Assembly (NCBI GenBank): GCA_018907035.1
Contig: JACCIC010000003.1
Coordinates: 70,001 to 134,000, forward strand
Source: Sycobia sp. Sy_11
Lineage: Eukaryota; Arthropoda; Insecta; Hymenoptera; Epichrysomallidae
Length of the DNA stretch: 64,000 nt
Direction of reading: 5' to 3'
Shown piece after piece: positions 12,341 through 25,429 of the stretch. Below the pieces are notes generated by a model. That model searched no databases, was not told where the DNA came from, and was given only the letters and a program-made list of their open reading frames with translations. Position numbers and translations under genes: made by a program. Within the stretch, counting starts at the first letter, position 1. Each line of letters begins with the position of its first letter.

Positions 12341-12896
12341 ATATATTCAGATGAAATGCCAGCGGAGCCTCATGTGATCCGTACCTTGTGTGATCGTATA
12401 CTTCAAAGCCTATTTCTGCTAAAGAAATAAAGAAATTAATTCCAATATTATAAAGGATTTTGATCTATACTTATTGCTCGTTGGTTTAAATAATTGCTAA
12501 GCTCTTCGCTATTTTTCCAATATTTTGTAATTTGCTTAGAAACATTTCCTTTACTAAATTTAATTACCAAATTTAATACCCTTTACTTAATTTAAATGGT
12601 GAGACTAAAACCCACAACTGTAATTGCATGTATCATTATTCGTTATATTTTCAAAATTATTCATTTCTTTATTAATATTATTTTCGAGTATTTATGATGT
12701 TAAATTTATAATATTTGCACATGAAATCCTGTTACAGATACAGAAATATAATTTTTTGAACCATGGATCCATCAGGATTATGGATGTAGCAATTAATATT
12801 CAATTTTTTTTAAATTTATCAATGTAGGACATGATCAAACTAATCAAAAAATAGGTAAAAAATCCAATCTCGGCTATGCTAAAACTTAAGGCTTAA

Positions 12897-13031
12897 TATT
12901 CACATTTGCCTAATGCTGCTGAGCTATATATACTAGGAAGATTTTTTAAACAACTTCGTCAAGAAACTGAAAGTGGTAGACCACCAGTTTTCTTACACGG
13001 TGTATGGAACGCTAAAGCCGTGAGGATATAA
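12897..13031 (+). pseudogene. Coding-like fragment of unknown family
   Basis: A 44-codon open stretch with protein-like composition inside very AT-rich DNA. It contains LRQETESGRPPVFLHGVW followed soon by a stop. It lacks a start codon and is bounded by stops. I do not recognise the family. It could be a decayed exon or a fragment of a transposon protein. Confidence 0.3.
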
Positions 13032-13538
13032 ATATACTAAAGTAACATGTTAATTTATAAACTAGGTAATAATGTTTGTATTAATTATATGCGCTGTATT
13101 AGCATTTTAGTCTATCAACCCATTTATTTTTGCAAAACAATGTATAATAATCACTTAAATGTCCTTGTTTTTAATATAAGCGTTGCTAATTGTTTATTTA
13201 TTTCTTTAAAAAATGTAATTTTTAAGTTTTATTTTTATTAAAATCTAATAGAAGTGTGAACAGTTTGAATCATTGTAAGTCTTATTATCCTTTATTATAG
13301 TTTTTAAGACAATGCATTATAAACAACTGGCACAAAAGCCTTGCACATCAAACGGGCTCACAGTATTTTTAGTAATATATATACTTTCCACTATATTACA
13401 TATGTAAAAATTTAACTTTTTTAAATATATCTTTGGAAAATTATATAAGCTTGAGAAAACAAAAAATATTTTTCGTAATTTTTTATAAAAGTTATAACAT
13501 CATAGGCAAATATCAGTCGTATAACAAACTATTACCGA

Positions 13539-13763
13539 ATGACAACGCTGATGAAAGTAGAACCTCTGGTAGAACACATGATAAATTCTCAACCTCTCAT
13601 GCACGTAACCGTCAACCCGCAAAAGGACGAAGGTGTGACCAAAGTAGCCTCGGAAGGAAACTATTCGTGAACACCATATAAACTCAGCGGACAGAAGGCG
13701 CAGAGTGCCATGCATTTAGGGCGGACGCGGCATATGATTTACTTGTCTTCATACGGTTTATAA
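13539..13763 (+). pseudogene. Coding-like frame with one in-frame TGA, unknown family
   Basis: From an ATG at 13539 the frame runs 43 codons (including HVTVNPQKDEGVTKVASEGN) to a TGA at 13668-13670. It then continues in the same frame with similar character (TPYKLSGQKAQSAMHLGRTR) to a TAA at 13761-13763. Local G+C is well above the surroundings. The TGA could be a decayed TGG. I cannot identify the protein. It lies about 500 bases after the other coding-like fragment, so both may be remnants of one retroposed or broken gene. Confidence 0.35.
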
Positions 13764-15012
13764 CAACAAAAATATATATTTGCATATCTAAGCACTGTAG
13801 ATAAAAAGGTAAAGCTTTTGCAGCCATCTGGAAGCTAAATGCGTGTCAAATATTTGATACACTTCATTAGTGCAGATGTTAATTTGCTCAAATATGAAAG
13901 GATAAGCGTAGATATAAAATTGAAGTTTTTTTGTTAGTGTGTTTCTCTTGCTTGTCCTAACCTATAATACTATATCTTGCTCCAATTTGAAAATGCCTTT
14001 ACTTTATTGTGTCGTAGGCGTTTCACACAGAAGAAGCGTGCACGTACTACAATTTTGTGAAATGACGTTAAGAGACCATAATACTAGAAGCATTAATTCT
14101 ACATGCTTCTACCACAAATCAGATTTTTCTTCTATTATTACTATTGTATATTTATAATTGTTTACATTCGCTCCAAATTACGTTACCTTTGCTATTCGAT
14201 ATGTTCATGTTTATCAGTAGCACAAGATTAAAGTGTTTTAATGGTACAACAGTGATAGTTTTGATATCAATAAAATAGAACATTCCAGGCAGTCAAAAAA
14301 GTTCAAAGGTTCTAATCATTACTGGATATAAATCCAGTCGAGTATAAAGACTAGTTTTGGGTAGTACTCGTATTTAATACCACGAGAATCGGCATCATTC
14401 TATCGATACTACAACTGCTATGCTGTCAGAAAGATGGGTAAAATAAAAAGTTGATTCGTAATAAAGTTTTTAATAAATTTATATTTTAATTGGAACAATA
14501 ATCAGGCAGAATTACTGCCTACTCCTAATATTATCTATAAATAATTGAACATGAATTAAATATTTCTTAAAATAACGTTTTTGGCTTAAGCCTGGGTTTA
14601 AGTTTCTTTCTGTTATATTAATTGAAATAATTCATCAAACGCACATTATACCGACGGATTTTAACTCTCGATTGATAGACATGCGCATTTCATTTATCTG
14701 AAATTATATTGAATAGTATTCTAAAATTGATATTATTGATATAATTAAGATGTTTAAGGATATAAATATTTCTATACTTAAAATCTTATCAATCGGTATT
14801 GACGCAAGTAACAGTGAAAATTAAATATTTTAAATCCGATTGATAAAAAATGAATGCGATTTTCATGTAAGTATCTGAAATGATTTAACACTTTAATATA
14901 CTGTACGCAAACCTCTCATTTCGTAAATAAAGCCTTTCCATACTCGGTAAGAAATGTACTATTTCGGCACTCGGGGCGCAAAATACGAGTTTCTGCAGCT
15001 GTATAGAGGGAG

Positions 15013-15119
15013 CAGAATGCTACTTTTCTTCCCTAGGGAGGAAAAGTGTTTATGATCGCTTCCCGACCAATCAGAAAGAAAGCAGAATTTTACTTTTCCT
15101 TCTTTGGGAGGAAATGTGA
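15013..15119 (+). repeat. Pair of diverged palindromic repeats
   Basis: Two related segments, each starting GCAGAAT and about 69 bases apart, contain near-palindromes. The one at 15022-15047 is a 26-bp palindrome with a single mismatched pair, centred on CCCTAGGG. The one at about 15091-15116 is a decayed version (ACTTTTCC...GGAGGAAATGT). They look like a local duplication of a hairpin-forming unit. Confidence 0.55.
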
Positions 15120-15894
15120 ACGAATGAAGCCGTATAGTCCGGTAGGATTATCATTTTTTCCGTGCCTGCGTAACATATGGCATTTACGATGTTTAGACTT
15201 ATATGCTCCACTCGACCGCGGACTCGACCTTTTTTTTGCACTTTGAGTTAGGTATGTGAGTTTTGAAAATAGAATAAGATTTATATTCTATATGAAATTT
15301 ATTATAAAAATTCCAAAAATATTATTTAAGTATTAAGAATTATCTATATCTTTTTTTTTTTAATTAGCTTGAATGTTAGATTATATTTATTATGCTATTA
15401 TTATGCTATTAAATTTTTTTAAATTTTATTTTAAGATTAGATTATCAACAAACTTATAATGTTCAATTGATTATTCTTATTTCTATTTAGAAAAGGGAGG
15501 CCCCACCACCCAACCCCCAGCGGAAGCTTTGCCCCCTGTACCCCTACCGCCCGATCCTACGTCTCTTCTTAACATACTTTATTAATTTACAAATAAGAGG
15601 AAATAATTTAATTATGAAATTAAAATAAATTGCAGGAATAACCTTAAGAGAAAAGCGATAATATTATATTTTTTTCACATTTAACGAATTACATTTTATG
15701 TTAGGACAACTTATTTCGGAGCGAGTATGATCTTGATCCCTCTAGATTATACCTGCTCGCTCTATATAAGCATGACTAACACAGGGAAGGGGGATTTGAC
15801 ATTGTTTAATTCTGTGAGTTTAACATTCAATTTTTTTGCATTTATTTGAAAAAAGAAAAAGCGCCGGTGTATCGGAAAATAGTATCTGAAACAC

Positions 15895-15942
15895 GGGAGC
15901 AAAGGCGTTTTCGGACTCGCCGAAAAAGCCTATTTTGCTCCC
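15895..15942. other. 48-base hairpin followed by a T-run
   Basis: The outer stem pairs GGGAGCAAA with TTTGCTCCC. After a 3-base bulge the inner stem pairs GGC and TTTTCGG with CCGAAAA and GCC (one G-A mismatch between them) around loop ACTCG, about 19 base pairs in all. It is followed by T-rich sequence. It is shorter than a typical miRNA precursor, and no gene ends here. Confidence 0.5.
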
Positions 15943-18900
15943 TTTTTTATTTTTTTTTTTATTTAAATAAATTTTAATTTCAAAATAATGGATTTTTTTA
16001 TTATTAAAAATTTTTTTAATAATTTTTTTATTAATAAAAAAATTTTGTTTAATTTAAAAATCATAAAAATAAGCTATATTCAATGTTAGCAAAGAATAAT
16101 CTGACTGACCCCACCGCCTTAAATTTAATGTCATTAATTTAGTATAATATATTATAGTATAAATATTGTAAGACCGATATAAATATATATTAATTTAATT
16201 CAAAACAGTCGACATAGTAAAATTTTTCATTTTTAATGCATCATTATAGTTATAGCTGTCATTATTTTATATTTTACATGTTTTATTCTATAGAATTCCC
16301 ATATAGAAGTATTTTTATAGTCCTTATATTCATATTTGACATTATTTCTTATATAAATCAAAAAATAGAAATTATAATAATTACACACATATTTATACAG
16401 TGATAAGTTGAAATAAAATTAAACATAATCAATTAAATCATTTAATACAAAGAACTCATAAAAATATGATGCTTTATTATGCACTTTATCTTGTAAAACA
16501 AGTAATTTAAAAACAATTAAATGACGAAATAAACCGTAAATTTTATTATTTTACTTATTTAGTATATCTGTCAACCCTCTTAAAACTGTTGAAGAAGTTA
16601 TATAATATAACTTAATATTTTCCATGTAATATTTATATTATTAACTATAATGGAAAAATAATTTAAAACCATAAAATTTTTATCTATAAATTTACAAATT
16701 ACTATAATTCGTGGTTACGACAAAGAGAATTCATTGATAATGATTACTGTAAAATTATAATAATTGTAATTATACGTATACTTACTAATGTATTGAACAT
16801 TTATTAGTATATAAATTTCATCAACGTTTATTATATAAATGATCAATTTCAATATTATCTGTTCTTTGTTATATCATAAATTGAATTTTTGTAGATAAAT
16901 CCCAATGTTATGATCTGAAGATTTATGAAAAAATTTAGTTAAATATAATTAATAATGAATAAAAATGATAATATAAATAACAATAAAACATAATTCACAA
17001 GGCAAATTTAACCAACGTAACAGTTGTAATAAATTTTATATTAATTTTTGTACCGTTGTCTTTCTGTGTATATATATTTAAAAGATATGTTGAACAAAAT
17101 AGGACAATATAACTTATATAACCAATTAGTTTGCTTTTCTACTAAAAGTAAGAATAAATATCAATAATTTTTACTTTATTATTTTTCGTATGCATTAAAA
17201 TTTTATTTTGACATTTTTATGGTTATATAAAGTGCTACTGCTTAAAGACTTTATCACATTCGAGTAGATCGGAGTCTGATAAATATAAATATTGCAGAAA
17301 GTACTATTGGGCATTTTCCAAATATATTTCAGACAAGAAAAAAGATTCTTACATTATTGTACATTATTTTTACAATTTCTCCTAATATTTAAATAATATG
17401 TCTAAATATTTCAGCTTGTATAATGAATAACTCTATTACCAATAATTATTACGCTTTAAACAGTCACGAATACACATATGGCAAAAATGTTTTCATATAT
17501 TTATAAATATTATGGTTGGGAATTTTAAAATAACAAAAAATTAAAAAAATTCTATATATTAGAATTTAATATGTCAATATATAAAATTGATAAAATGAAG
17601 TATTCTTGAATCTCCATTTGAATTCTTATAGTTTATAGGTCTTATTTTAATTTATAAAGTAAATAAACTATTTATAATTAATTAATTATATATACCTGTA
17701 ACGGTTCAAACAAATTATACGTAATAAATTTTTTCGATATTTTCATAACAAATAGACCTTATTTTAAATGTAAATAAGTCGTTCTAAATGAATCCTAGTG
17801 AAATTAAAATATATGTCAAAAAGCTCGTTTTGAAATTTGAACAAAACTAGTTACAAGGAATACGGTAATATAATAAGTAAAACATTTCTAGATTTTCATT
17901 TTTAGTTATTTTTCGATATACTCAATTACTCATCTTTGGATTTACCTAACATAAAAGTAAATTGCTATGATTTAATTGCGCAAAAAATAAATAATAGTAC
18001 ATTGTACAATTATGTACTTTTTGCTCAAATCAAAGACACTAAAAATTGATATTTCTCCGTAATTCTTTGTCGTAAATTGAAAAAAAGTTTAATTGATGTT
18101 TGGATAAAATCATATAATGATATACAGAAGTGCTATTCTAGAAATTAAACTGTGGTCACAGCTATCATCTTCTGGCACTAAAGTCGAATCCGAACTCAGA
18201 ACTTATGATTTATGGTTAAAAACATTATGCAATTCTAATTTTTTATCCTTTTTCATACAGACATTTTACACAATGTTAATATGCCTTTTTCATGATGTAT
18301 GAATTTATATAATTTAATTATCTTGTAGTTTATTTAACTGCTCAGGATTATATGGTTTGGATCATCATACTAACTTGCTTCTTTTTTCAAATTTTTGTTT
18401 TATTTTGCTTTGTTTTGAAAACATAGATTTTCCTAAACCTTTTCATGTTTTCATAGAGTTTAAAATAAAAAAAAAAAATAACGGTTATGACAGAACTAAA
18501 ACTTATTAAAAATTATAGCAACATATTTTTTTATGTTTAGTGGATGTCAGCATAATATGATTTTGAAAGGCAGTTCAGAAAAACGCGCATAATAACGAAA
18601 AAATGAAGGATCAAGTATAATTACTAGCAAAGTTAGATATGGAAAATCATGTAATAAATCATTGGTAATCAAAACATTGATGGCTAATTAAACAATATTA
18701 TTACGTCGAGAGTTTCAAAAGTTAAGCATTATGCAATTAATTATAACTGATGGTATGTTAAATATACTCCTATCCTACTAAAAACATCTTTCTTTACAAT
18801 TCCATTGTTGTTTATTATAACTATTGATATATAAAAACCTGAAAACATTTTTTGGTATTTAATTTACAATATACTTTTTTCATCATTCTGGTTCAAATTC

Positions 18901-20044
18901 CATTTATATTAATTTACGTATTATTTTATTTATTAATTAATTTTATATTATTTATTTATTTTACTCTTTCAGCAACACCTAATAATACGCTTTTTTAGAC
19001 TTAGTATTTCACATAATTCGATATGTATTTATACTTCGATGAAAAAAATTGCTTGGGAAATAATAATAGGATCTTCATTAATAAGTGAATCTTTATATTT
19101 AATAGATTAATTCTACTTTTCAATTCCTAATCTCTTGTGCTTAAAAATCCAGTTTTCTTGTCCCTTTTCTAAAATACGAAATTTTCTTCCAAATAACTAT
19201 ACGTACTTTTTTTATTATTTAGAAACTTAATAATCTGATATATTGATGATACATTTTGCCATAGAAAAATTCTACTAGTATAAAATTAAAAAAAAAGTTA
19301 TATTATAAAGTCCCTTTCTATAGACTAAAGAAATAACGCAGATAGAAAATATGCACAGTTTGTAAAAAAATAATGCTTATTTCTTAATGTGTAATATGAG
19401 ATGGTCTTTTAAAGGTGCCTCAATCAGATGATCGCTCATTCGTTCTCGTTGCAAGGCCAAAATCAGCATTGTATTTATATTTATTTCTGCGTAGTAAAAA
19501 TCATTTTAATATTTTATTGCTGTACATTAATTTAAATCAATGAGATATTATTTATAAAAAGTTAATAAAATATTAAGGCTTGTTTCTCTTGTAAAAAAAA
19601 TGTATATACACTTCAATTTGTATAACAAAGTGATGCATACTTAGTAAATATACAGAAAATTCTGCTTTAAAATACAGATAATGAGAGATTATATAAGAAT
19701 ATGCCAAACCAATTGAAGACTTACAAGTGTAAACCTCACTTTTTAATAATATTTTATGAATACAATTATAATTTAATATTCTTATAGGTATTTATCAAAA
19801 TAGTTTGAGTTACTCTCGTGCTTCTTATTATATATTTATTTCATATGCAATAATGCGACTTATAATGATTATAAACAATAATATTGTGGTGAAAATATTG
19901 GGAAGAGGAGTAGGTTCTCGAAAAAATGATTTATATATGTTTTATTAATTTTATTACTCGTACGGTGTCTCACAACAGTAATAGAAAAAATCCCGGCCGC
20001 TGCTCGCCGCTCGGCCTTTTAAAGCCCGCACTCTCTCCCCCCGT

Positions 20045-20440
20045 CGCTACAGAGTGGGGAGAGCGGTGAAATTTTCGGTCGAATCACAGAAACATTAGCG
20101 CGCGCATTTTGCGATCGCGCTCTTCTTGCTCGCCGCTACAGCGCGGTAAAGTTTCGGCCCTATCATATGCGGCCGTTGACGCGCGCATTATCGAAACCGC
20201 GCTCTATTCCCCCACCACGACAGAGCAGCCAAGTTTTTGGCCCTATCATCTGCGGCCATTGTCGCGCGCACTATCGAAGCCGCGCTCTGCAGGTCTACTT
20301 TGACGAAGATGAGGCGGGAAGTTTCCTTATTTTGCGCAAAGGCGAATAGCGCGCGCTCTCTTTCGCGGACAGCGTATTCTTTTTATTCTTTGCAGTGGCG
20401 AAAAGGCAAGGCGGGAAACATGCGGTTCTGAGTCAAATTT
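20045..20440. repeat. GC-rich degenerate tandem repeat, ~80-90 bp units
   Basis: An isolated GC-rich island in AT-rich DNA. A unit of the pattern GCTACAG..G.GG.AA.TTTCGG, then GCGCGCATT, then CGCGCTCT recurs at about 20045, 20134, 20216, 20300 and weakly 20365, so at least four diverged units are head to tail. Short overlapping open frames here follow from GC content and are in conflicting frames. It could be a decayed minisatellite or the repetitive end of a transposon. GC-rich but non-repetitive sequence continues to about 20600. Confidence 0.6.
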
Positions 20441-21031
20441 ATCTAGTTCCCCCTCTTTTTTTCTCGTGGCTCTCTCAACCTCTCGCGCACGTTACTACTC
20501 ACTGCCAAGCATTCTCGGGGGGTCCCCGCGCACACCTTACGACTCAAACGCGGAAGTTAGACTTCCTAGAGAGTACATTGTGCCATCAGAAAACCACTGT
20601 GTTTTCAATACATTTGGCTATACGTGTACGTAGGCCTTAACGAAACATATCGACGAAAATATAAACGTAACATATCAACCTATTTTTTGTATGATGACAC
20701 GCGAAGATATAAATATTAATTTATATCTTATTTGGGAGACGCCTATAATTAACTTGTATGAAAATTAACTTCTATAAAATCAAAAAATTAACTTGTATAA
20801 ATCTGTAGAAATAACGATATAATTTTATTAAACAATAAATTTGTATTCGGCGCGTATTAAGAAACAATCCGTTACAAATATCAATATATAATTTTGATAA
20901 TTAACTATGTTAATAAGAATACTATTTAAGGTTTACTTATTCAAAATAAATGATATAAACAAGGTAATTCAGAAAATGTTTTAAAATTTTAAATAATTTA
21001 ATAAATAGATGTTTTATTAATATCTCATTTT

Positions 21032-21034
<3 letters not shown>

Positions 21035-21075
<41 letters not shown>

Positions 21076-21232
21076 ATATCTATAACGTATAAATATAGAG
21101 ATAAATAATCCAATGAAGAAAATTATCTTTAACATATATATAATTTTAATGCAGTTGCATAAGGTTTGTAAGTAAGCTCAATGTACTGTAATATTTCTAA
21201 ACATTGAATAGGAAGTGTGTCTAAAGGTATAG

Positions 21233-21279
<47 letters not shown>
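21035..21279. repeat. Two (AT)n arrays
   Basis: Dinucleotide arrays at 21035-21071 and 21237-21279, separated by AT-rich unique sequence just left of the mariner insertion. Confidence 0.85.
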
Positions 21280-21282
<3 letters not shown>

Positions 21283-21632
21283 GACAAAATAATTTTTTGG
21301 AATACTGGATGAATAGGTTAAATATTTAAAAAACATTAACGACTTCCCAATTAACGTTCAAAAAGAACCCGAAGAACGTTTTCAGTTTCTATGTACACAG
21401 ACTCCCAGACGTAATTGATCAACATAGCAGATTGGGATCGGGAAGCGAACCTCGCGAGCATAATCACCAATGTGTATATTGAGTATTTGCGAATTGTCTT
21501 TTTTCACTGGATAACAGTTATACCCAACAGCCGCAGTCACGATACCCGGGGACTGAAAGGACAAATAATCATGATTCGTCGAACTTCTCTGGTATTGATG
21601 GGAACTGTATGAAAATCATCGCGCAGCTCCTA

Positions 21633-22922
21633 CGTAGATTGCTATTTATATTTTGAGCCTAATAATAAAAAGACAGTAATTTATTATTGAAAATGACTTT
21701 ATTGTTTTTCGAAGTATTCTCCATGATGATCAATACACTTTTGCATGCGCTCGAACCAATTTTCGTAACACTTTTTCCACTCCTATTGAGGTATCTCTAA
21801 AACATGGTTTTTGAATGCATCAACGGTTTCTTCAGGCACCAAAAGACTTTGACCACGCAATTTATTTTTGATGTGTGGAAATAAGAAGAAGTCATTGGGT
21901 GCCAAATCAGGGCTATAAGACGGATGACCCATCGATTCGATGTTTTGGATTGTTCAAAATTTGTTTGTTTGAACCGATGTGTTAGAGCTCGCATTGTCAT
22001 GATGAAGAATAATTCTTCGTTGCCAGTTGTTTTTTCGTATTTCAGAAAGCATTTGTAGCAAACAAATGATTATGTACCATTCAAAATTCACCATTTTACA
22101 TTGCTCTAACGGCACGACATCCACATGTACAGTTATTCCGAAGAAACTGGCGATCATTTGCTTCGAGGTGCTTCGAGCACGAACGACTTTTGTTGAATTG
22201 GACTTGTCTTGGAAGACCCATACAGTAGATTGCTGTTTTGTTTCGGGATCATATATATAGATCCAAGATTTGTTACCTGTGTAGATTTTATACATAGTTT
22301 TTGATGCACCGCAATTGTATTTGTTGAGCATTTTCTTGCACCAAGTAAGACGAGCATCTTTTTGAGTTTTTGTCAAATTATGCGCGATCCAACGTGAATA
22401 AATTTTTTAACACCTAAATGGTCATGCAATATCTTATTGATGTTCCTCGTACTAATACCCAAAGATGCCTCAATCTCACGATATATCATATGACGATCTT
22501 GCTTTATCAATTCGCGCACAAAATTAATGTTTTCCAGCACAACCACAGATTTTGAACGACCTCCACGGAACTTGTCCTGGAGCGAATTGCGACCACGATT
22601 AAATTCATTATACCAACGTTTCACAGTGGCCAAGGATCGGGCTTCATCGCCAAAAGGTGAAGTAAATTGATCGATGCACTCTTGTCTTGAGAAGCCACAT
22701 TGAAAGTTGTAAAAAATCATCACACGAATATTTTCATAAGTTAGTTTCATTTTTTCGCTTAGACAAAATTTTCAAGTCACTGTAAATAACACAAGTTATA
22801 CTTAAATGACAAAATATTCTGAAGAAGATTATGGTTAAAAAAGTCAAACTTTAAGTGGACACATCAAATGGCACCTGCAACACTTGGTACGCCAAAGCTC
22901 AAAATATAAATAGAAACTGTCA
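21633..22922 (-). mobile_element. mariner element, 1290 bp, inactive copy 1
   Basis: The element is flanked by TA on both sides (21631-21632 and 22923-22924), the mariner target duplication. The terminal inverted repeats are 26 bp each; their inner 17 bases (CTATTTATATTTTGAGC) are identical while the outermost bases have diverged. Size is typical of mariner. It carries one broken transposase on the minus strand (separate entry). Confidence 0.88.
21699..22750 (-). pseudogene. Broken mariner transposase (copy 1)
   Basis: The start is at 22750 (MKLTYENIRVMIFYNFQCG) and the natural stop TAA at 21701-21699 follows the usual C-terminus (GEYFEKQ). The N-terminal helix-turn-helix region (RWYNEFNRGRNSLQDKFRGG) is intact. 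The frame shifts at about 22375, at IHVG|W..HNLT, and again within about 21950-22000; there is also an in-frame stop near the C-terminus (EIPQ*EW). Of the catalytic triad, the first Asp is changed (TGNKSWIY where the family has TGDES), while the second (HHDNASS) and third (SPDLAPNDFF) remain. It is therefore non-autonomous and dead. Confidence 0.88.
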
Positions 22923-24399
22923 TACAAATATGCGTGTTGTGATTCGCAATCTGATGAACGTATTAGATGACATGTTAGACTTTACAGCATATAACACAAA
23001 AATGATTCTCAACAATATCCAATTATAGACAAATTTTTCTTCCCGATCTCAATCTACTGATGGTCTCTAAAATTGAATAAGCGAAATTTGAACTTATTCA
23101 GTAAATTTACTATAATTTATAGATAAATCAATATATATTTATTTGTACGTACTTTTTAAAATCTAAAAAATGAAACAATCACTCTGCCAAATATTAACTA
23201 AATTTCTTGATTTTTTTACACCTGTCAGTAACTTCAATACTATTGGTCAATTCAACTATCCGGCCACTAGAAGTCGACATGAATTTCTCGAATATGATCT
23301 CAAACTAACTATCATCTATCATTAATACCAGACGTTCATTTGATGTAAGACATCTAACGTTCAGGATAATATCTTTGAAATTAGAATATACTTTTTAATA
23401 AATTTTTATTCTTTTCATATATTTTTATTCATGCAATAAATAATTTTTTCCTACGTTCTTTTATTTACAATGTTCTAATTTTTTACGTATAAAGGGAGTC
23501 TACACTCATCGAAAAACCAATTGTATTCACCTTGATCAAAATGCATTGAAGATAATAAAATGTGAATAGTTTACTTTTTTTGTGCAAATGGACATGTCCA
23601 CTATTATTTTTTATTTGAAAATTCTTTATATTACATTTTCTTCGCTATTAAATCATTCTATTGATTTTCAATCTTTTTAATCTTTTAGTCACTTTCAATA
23701 TATTTTTTCGTATATAAACAAACCATGTCACAAAAAATTCAACTGAAGTTTTTTTTTTGAACTAACAAAATTATATTATTATTATTAATAGAAAAAATAC
23801 ATTAATTATTCGCCTAAAAATTAAAGTTATTATTTATTTTTACAAGTTTTATCTTTCGTACCTAATTAGCTACATAATAAAAGTTTTAATAATTTCGCTG
23901 TAAATAAATATCAAAAAGCTGATTTTTACTGTATTTGCTAATATATTAGCAATATTAATATTTTTTATCAGCATTCCTTCTTGTAATAAGCGCGACTGTT
24001 AATATAACTTTTAATATACTATTCTGATTTGATATGACTCAAAAATAACTAGAAATTTTAAATAAATAAGAGCTCTAAATATCCCCGTATGATGTTGGAC
24101 ACCTTTAACCTATCTTAACAATATTAGAGAATGAAGGAATTAAATTAAGCAAATTAAGCCATTTGCACAAAAAAGGTAAGTTATTAGTTTTTCTTTAGGA
24201 CATCCCGTATAGAAATATCTTTGATATATTAAAGTTAAATTCTAATTAATAATACCGCCGATGTCCTCACATAAATAACTTGCTAAATCTGAGTAGTATT
24301 TCCCTGTATTACATTTCCATAATATATAATTCCATAATGTATATCATTACCATAATATTCTAATGTATTGCATTATTAAAGCTAACTACCTGTATGTAC

Positions 24400-25215
24400 A
24401 AATTTAGTTTAGAATCCTTTACAGATCGAGTTAGTAATTCCTATTTATAATTGAGATCTAGTGAGGAAACCTTGATAAATTATATTGTGTATATATCCCA
24501 TACTATGTAGGATATTAGTATAGAAATATCTAACTAAATCCTAACATTTTCGACGAATTAATTAATATCTAGAGAATTCTATATAAAATCTATTCAAAAC
24601 GTTTTTATTTGAACTCGAAATTTCATTCTATTCTGTCTCATAAATAACTGAAATATGAAGTAGAATTAGTATGTAGAAAATTAAAATATAAATAATATAT
24701 CTAATACAAAGCAAAAATAAATTTAAATTAAGTACGTATACATTGCTTTGTTTCACATAAATAATTATATTCTATTTTTTGAAATATATATTTAAAATAA
24801 CATTTTAATAATTTATTTTATTTTTGAGTTTTTAAGATTTTATGTTATTTTATCTAGTATATTATACTAATTTCGTAATATTTTTTTTTTATTTAGATAT
24901 ACATATATGTGATCATAATTTTATATACATTATTATTAATTTTCCACATACTAATTTTACTTTATATTTCGATTATTTGTGAGACAAAATAAAATCAAAT
25001 TTCAAGTTGAAATAAAAACGTTTTGAACAGATTTGTAATATAATTCTTTAGATATTAATAAGCGTTACATACTAGGATTTAGTTAGATATTCCTATACTA
25101 ATATCCCGAATAGTATGGGACATGCCCAAAATATAATCGATTAAGGTTCCTCGCTAGATCTCAATTATCAATAGGGAGATCAAAATGGATCCATGAAGGA
25201 TTCTAAACTAAATTT
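24400..25215. repeat. Long inverted repeat, arms of ~280 bp
   Basis: The left arm 24400-24684 and right arm 24936-25215 are reverse complements at roughly 80% identity by eye, around a spacer of about 250 bp. Exact shared words include AAATTTAGTTTAGAATCCTT, ATAATTGAGATCTAG, AATATCTAACTAAATCCTA and TTCAAAACGTTTTTATTT. A transcript across it could form a very long hairpin. There is no ORF, no clear target-site duplication and no terminal TA or TTAA, so it could be a foldback element or an inverted duplication. Confidence 0.8.
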
Positions 25216-25429
25216 CTGCACGGAATCTAAAGCATGTTATGAAAGTGTTAGCCATTGATTTTCCAGTGACAGTAAACTCTCATTGTTAATATACTCATTC
25301 TTTCGCACATTCAGTCAGTGATCCTTAACTTTAAATAATTGGATTTTTACTTATTTTATTCTCGAAAGTTCTTTTATTAATTACGTTTAATGAGACACGA
25401 TCATATATATATATATAATTCGATCGCGT

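Larger units (their letters stand above)
8168..20000. other. Long AT-rich intergenic stretch with no recognisable intact gene
   Basis: Open frames are short and AT-driven. The only coding-like pieces I see are at 12897-13031 and 13539-13763, and the structured pieces are near 11.9-12.3, 15.0-15.1 and 15.9 kb; all are listed separately. A short C-rich patch lies at about 15490-15550. No tRNA cloverleaf was found by eye. Confidence 0.5.

Noticed and set aside
1191..21614. Shared word TGATGGGAACTGTA at about 1197 and 21597
   Set aside because: A 14-base match between two sites in 64 kb is expected by chance, and the flanks do not align.
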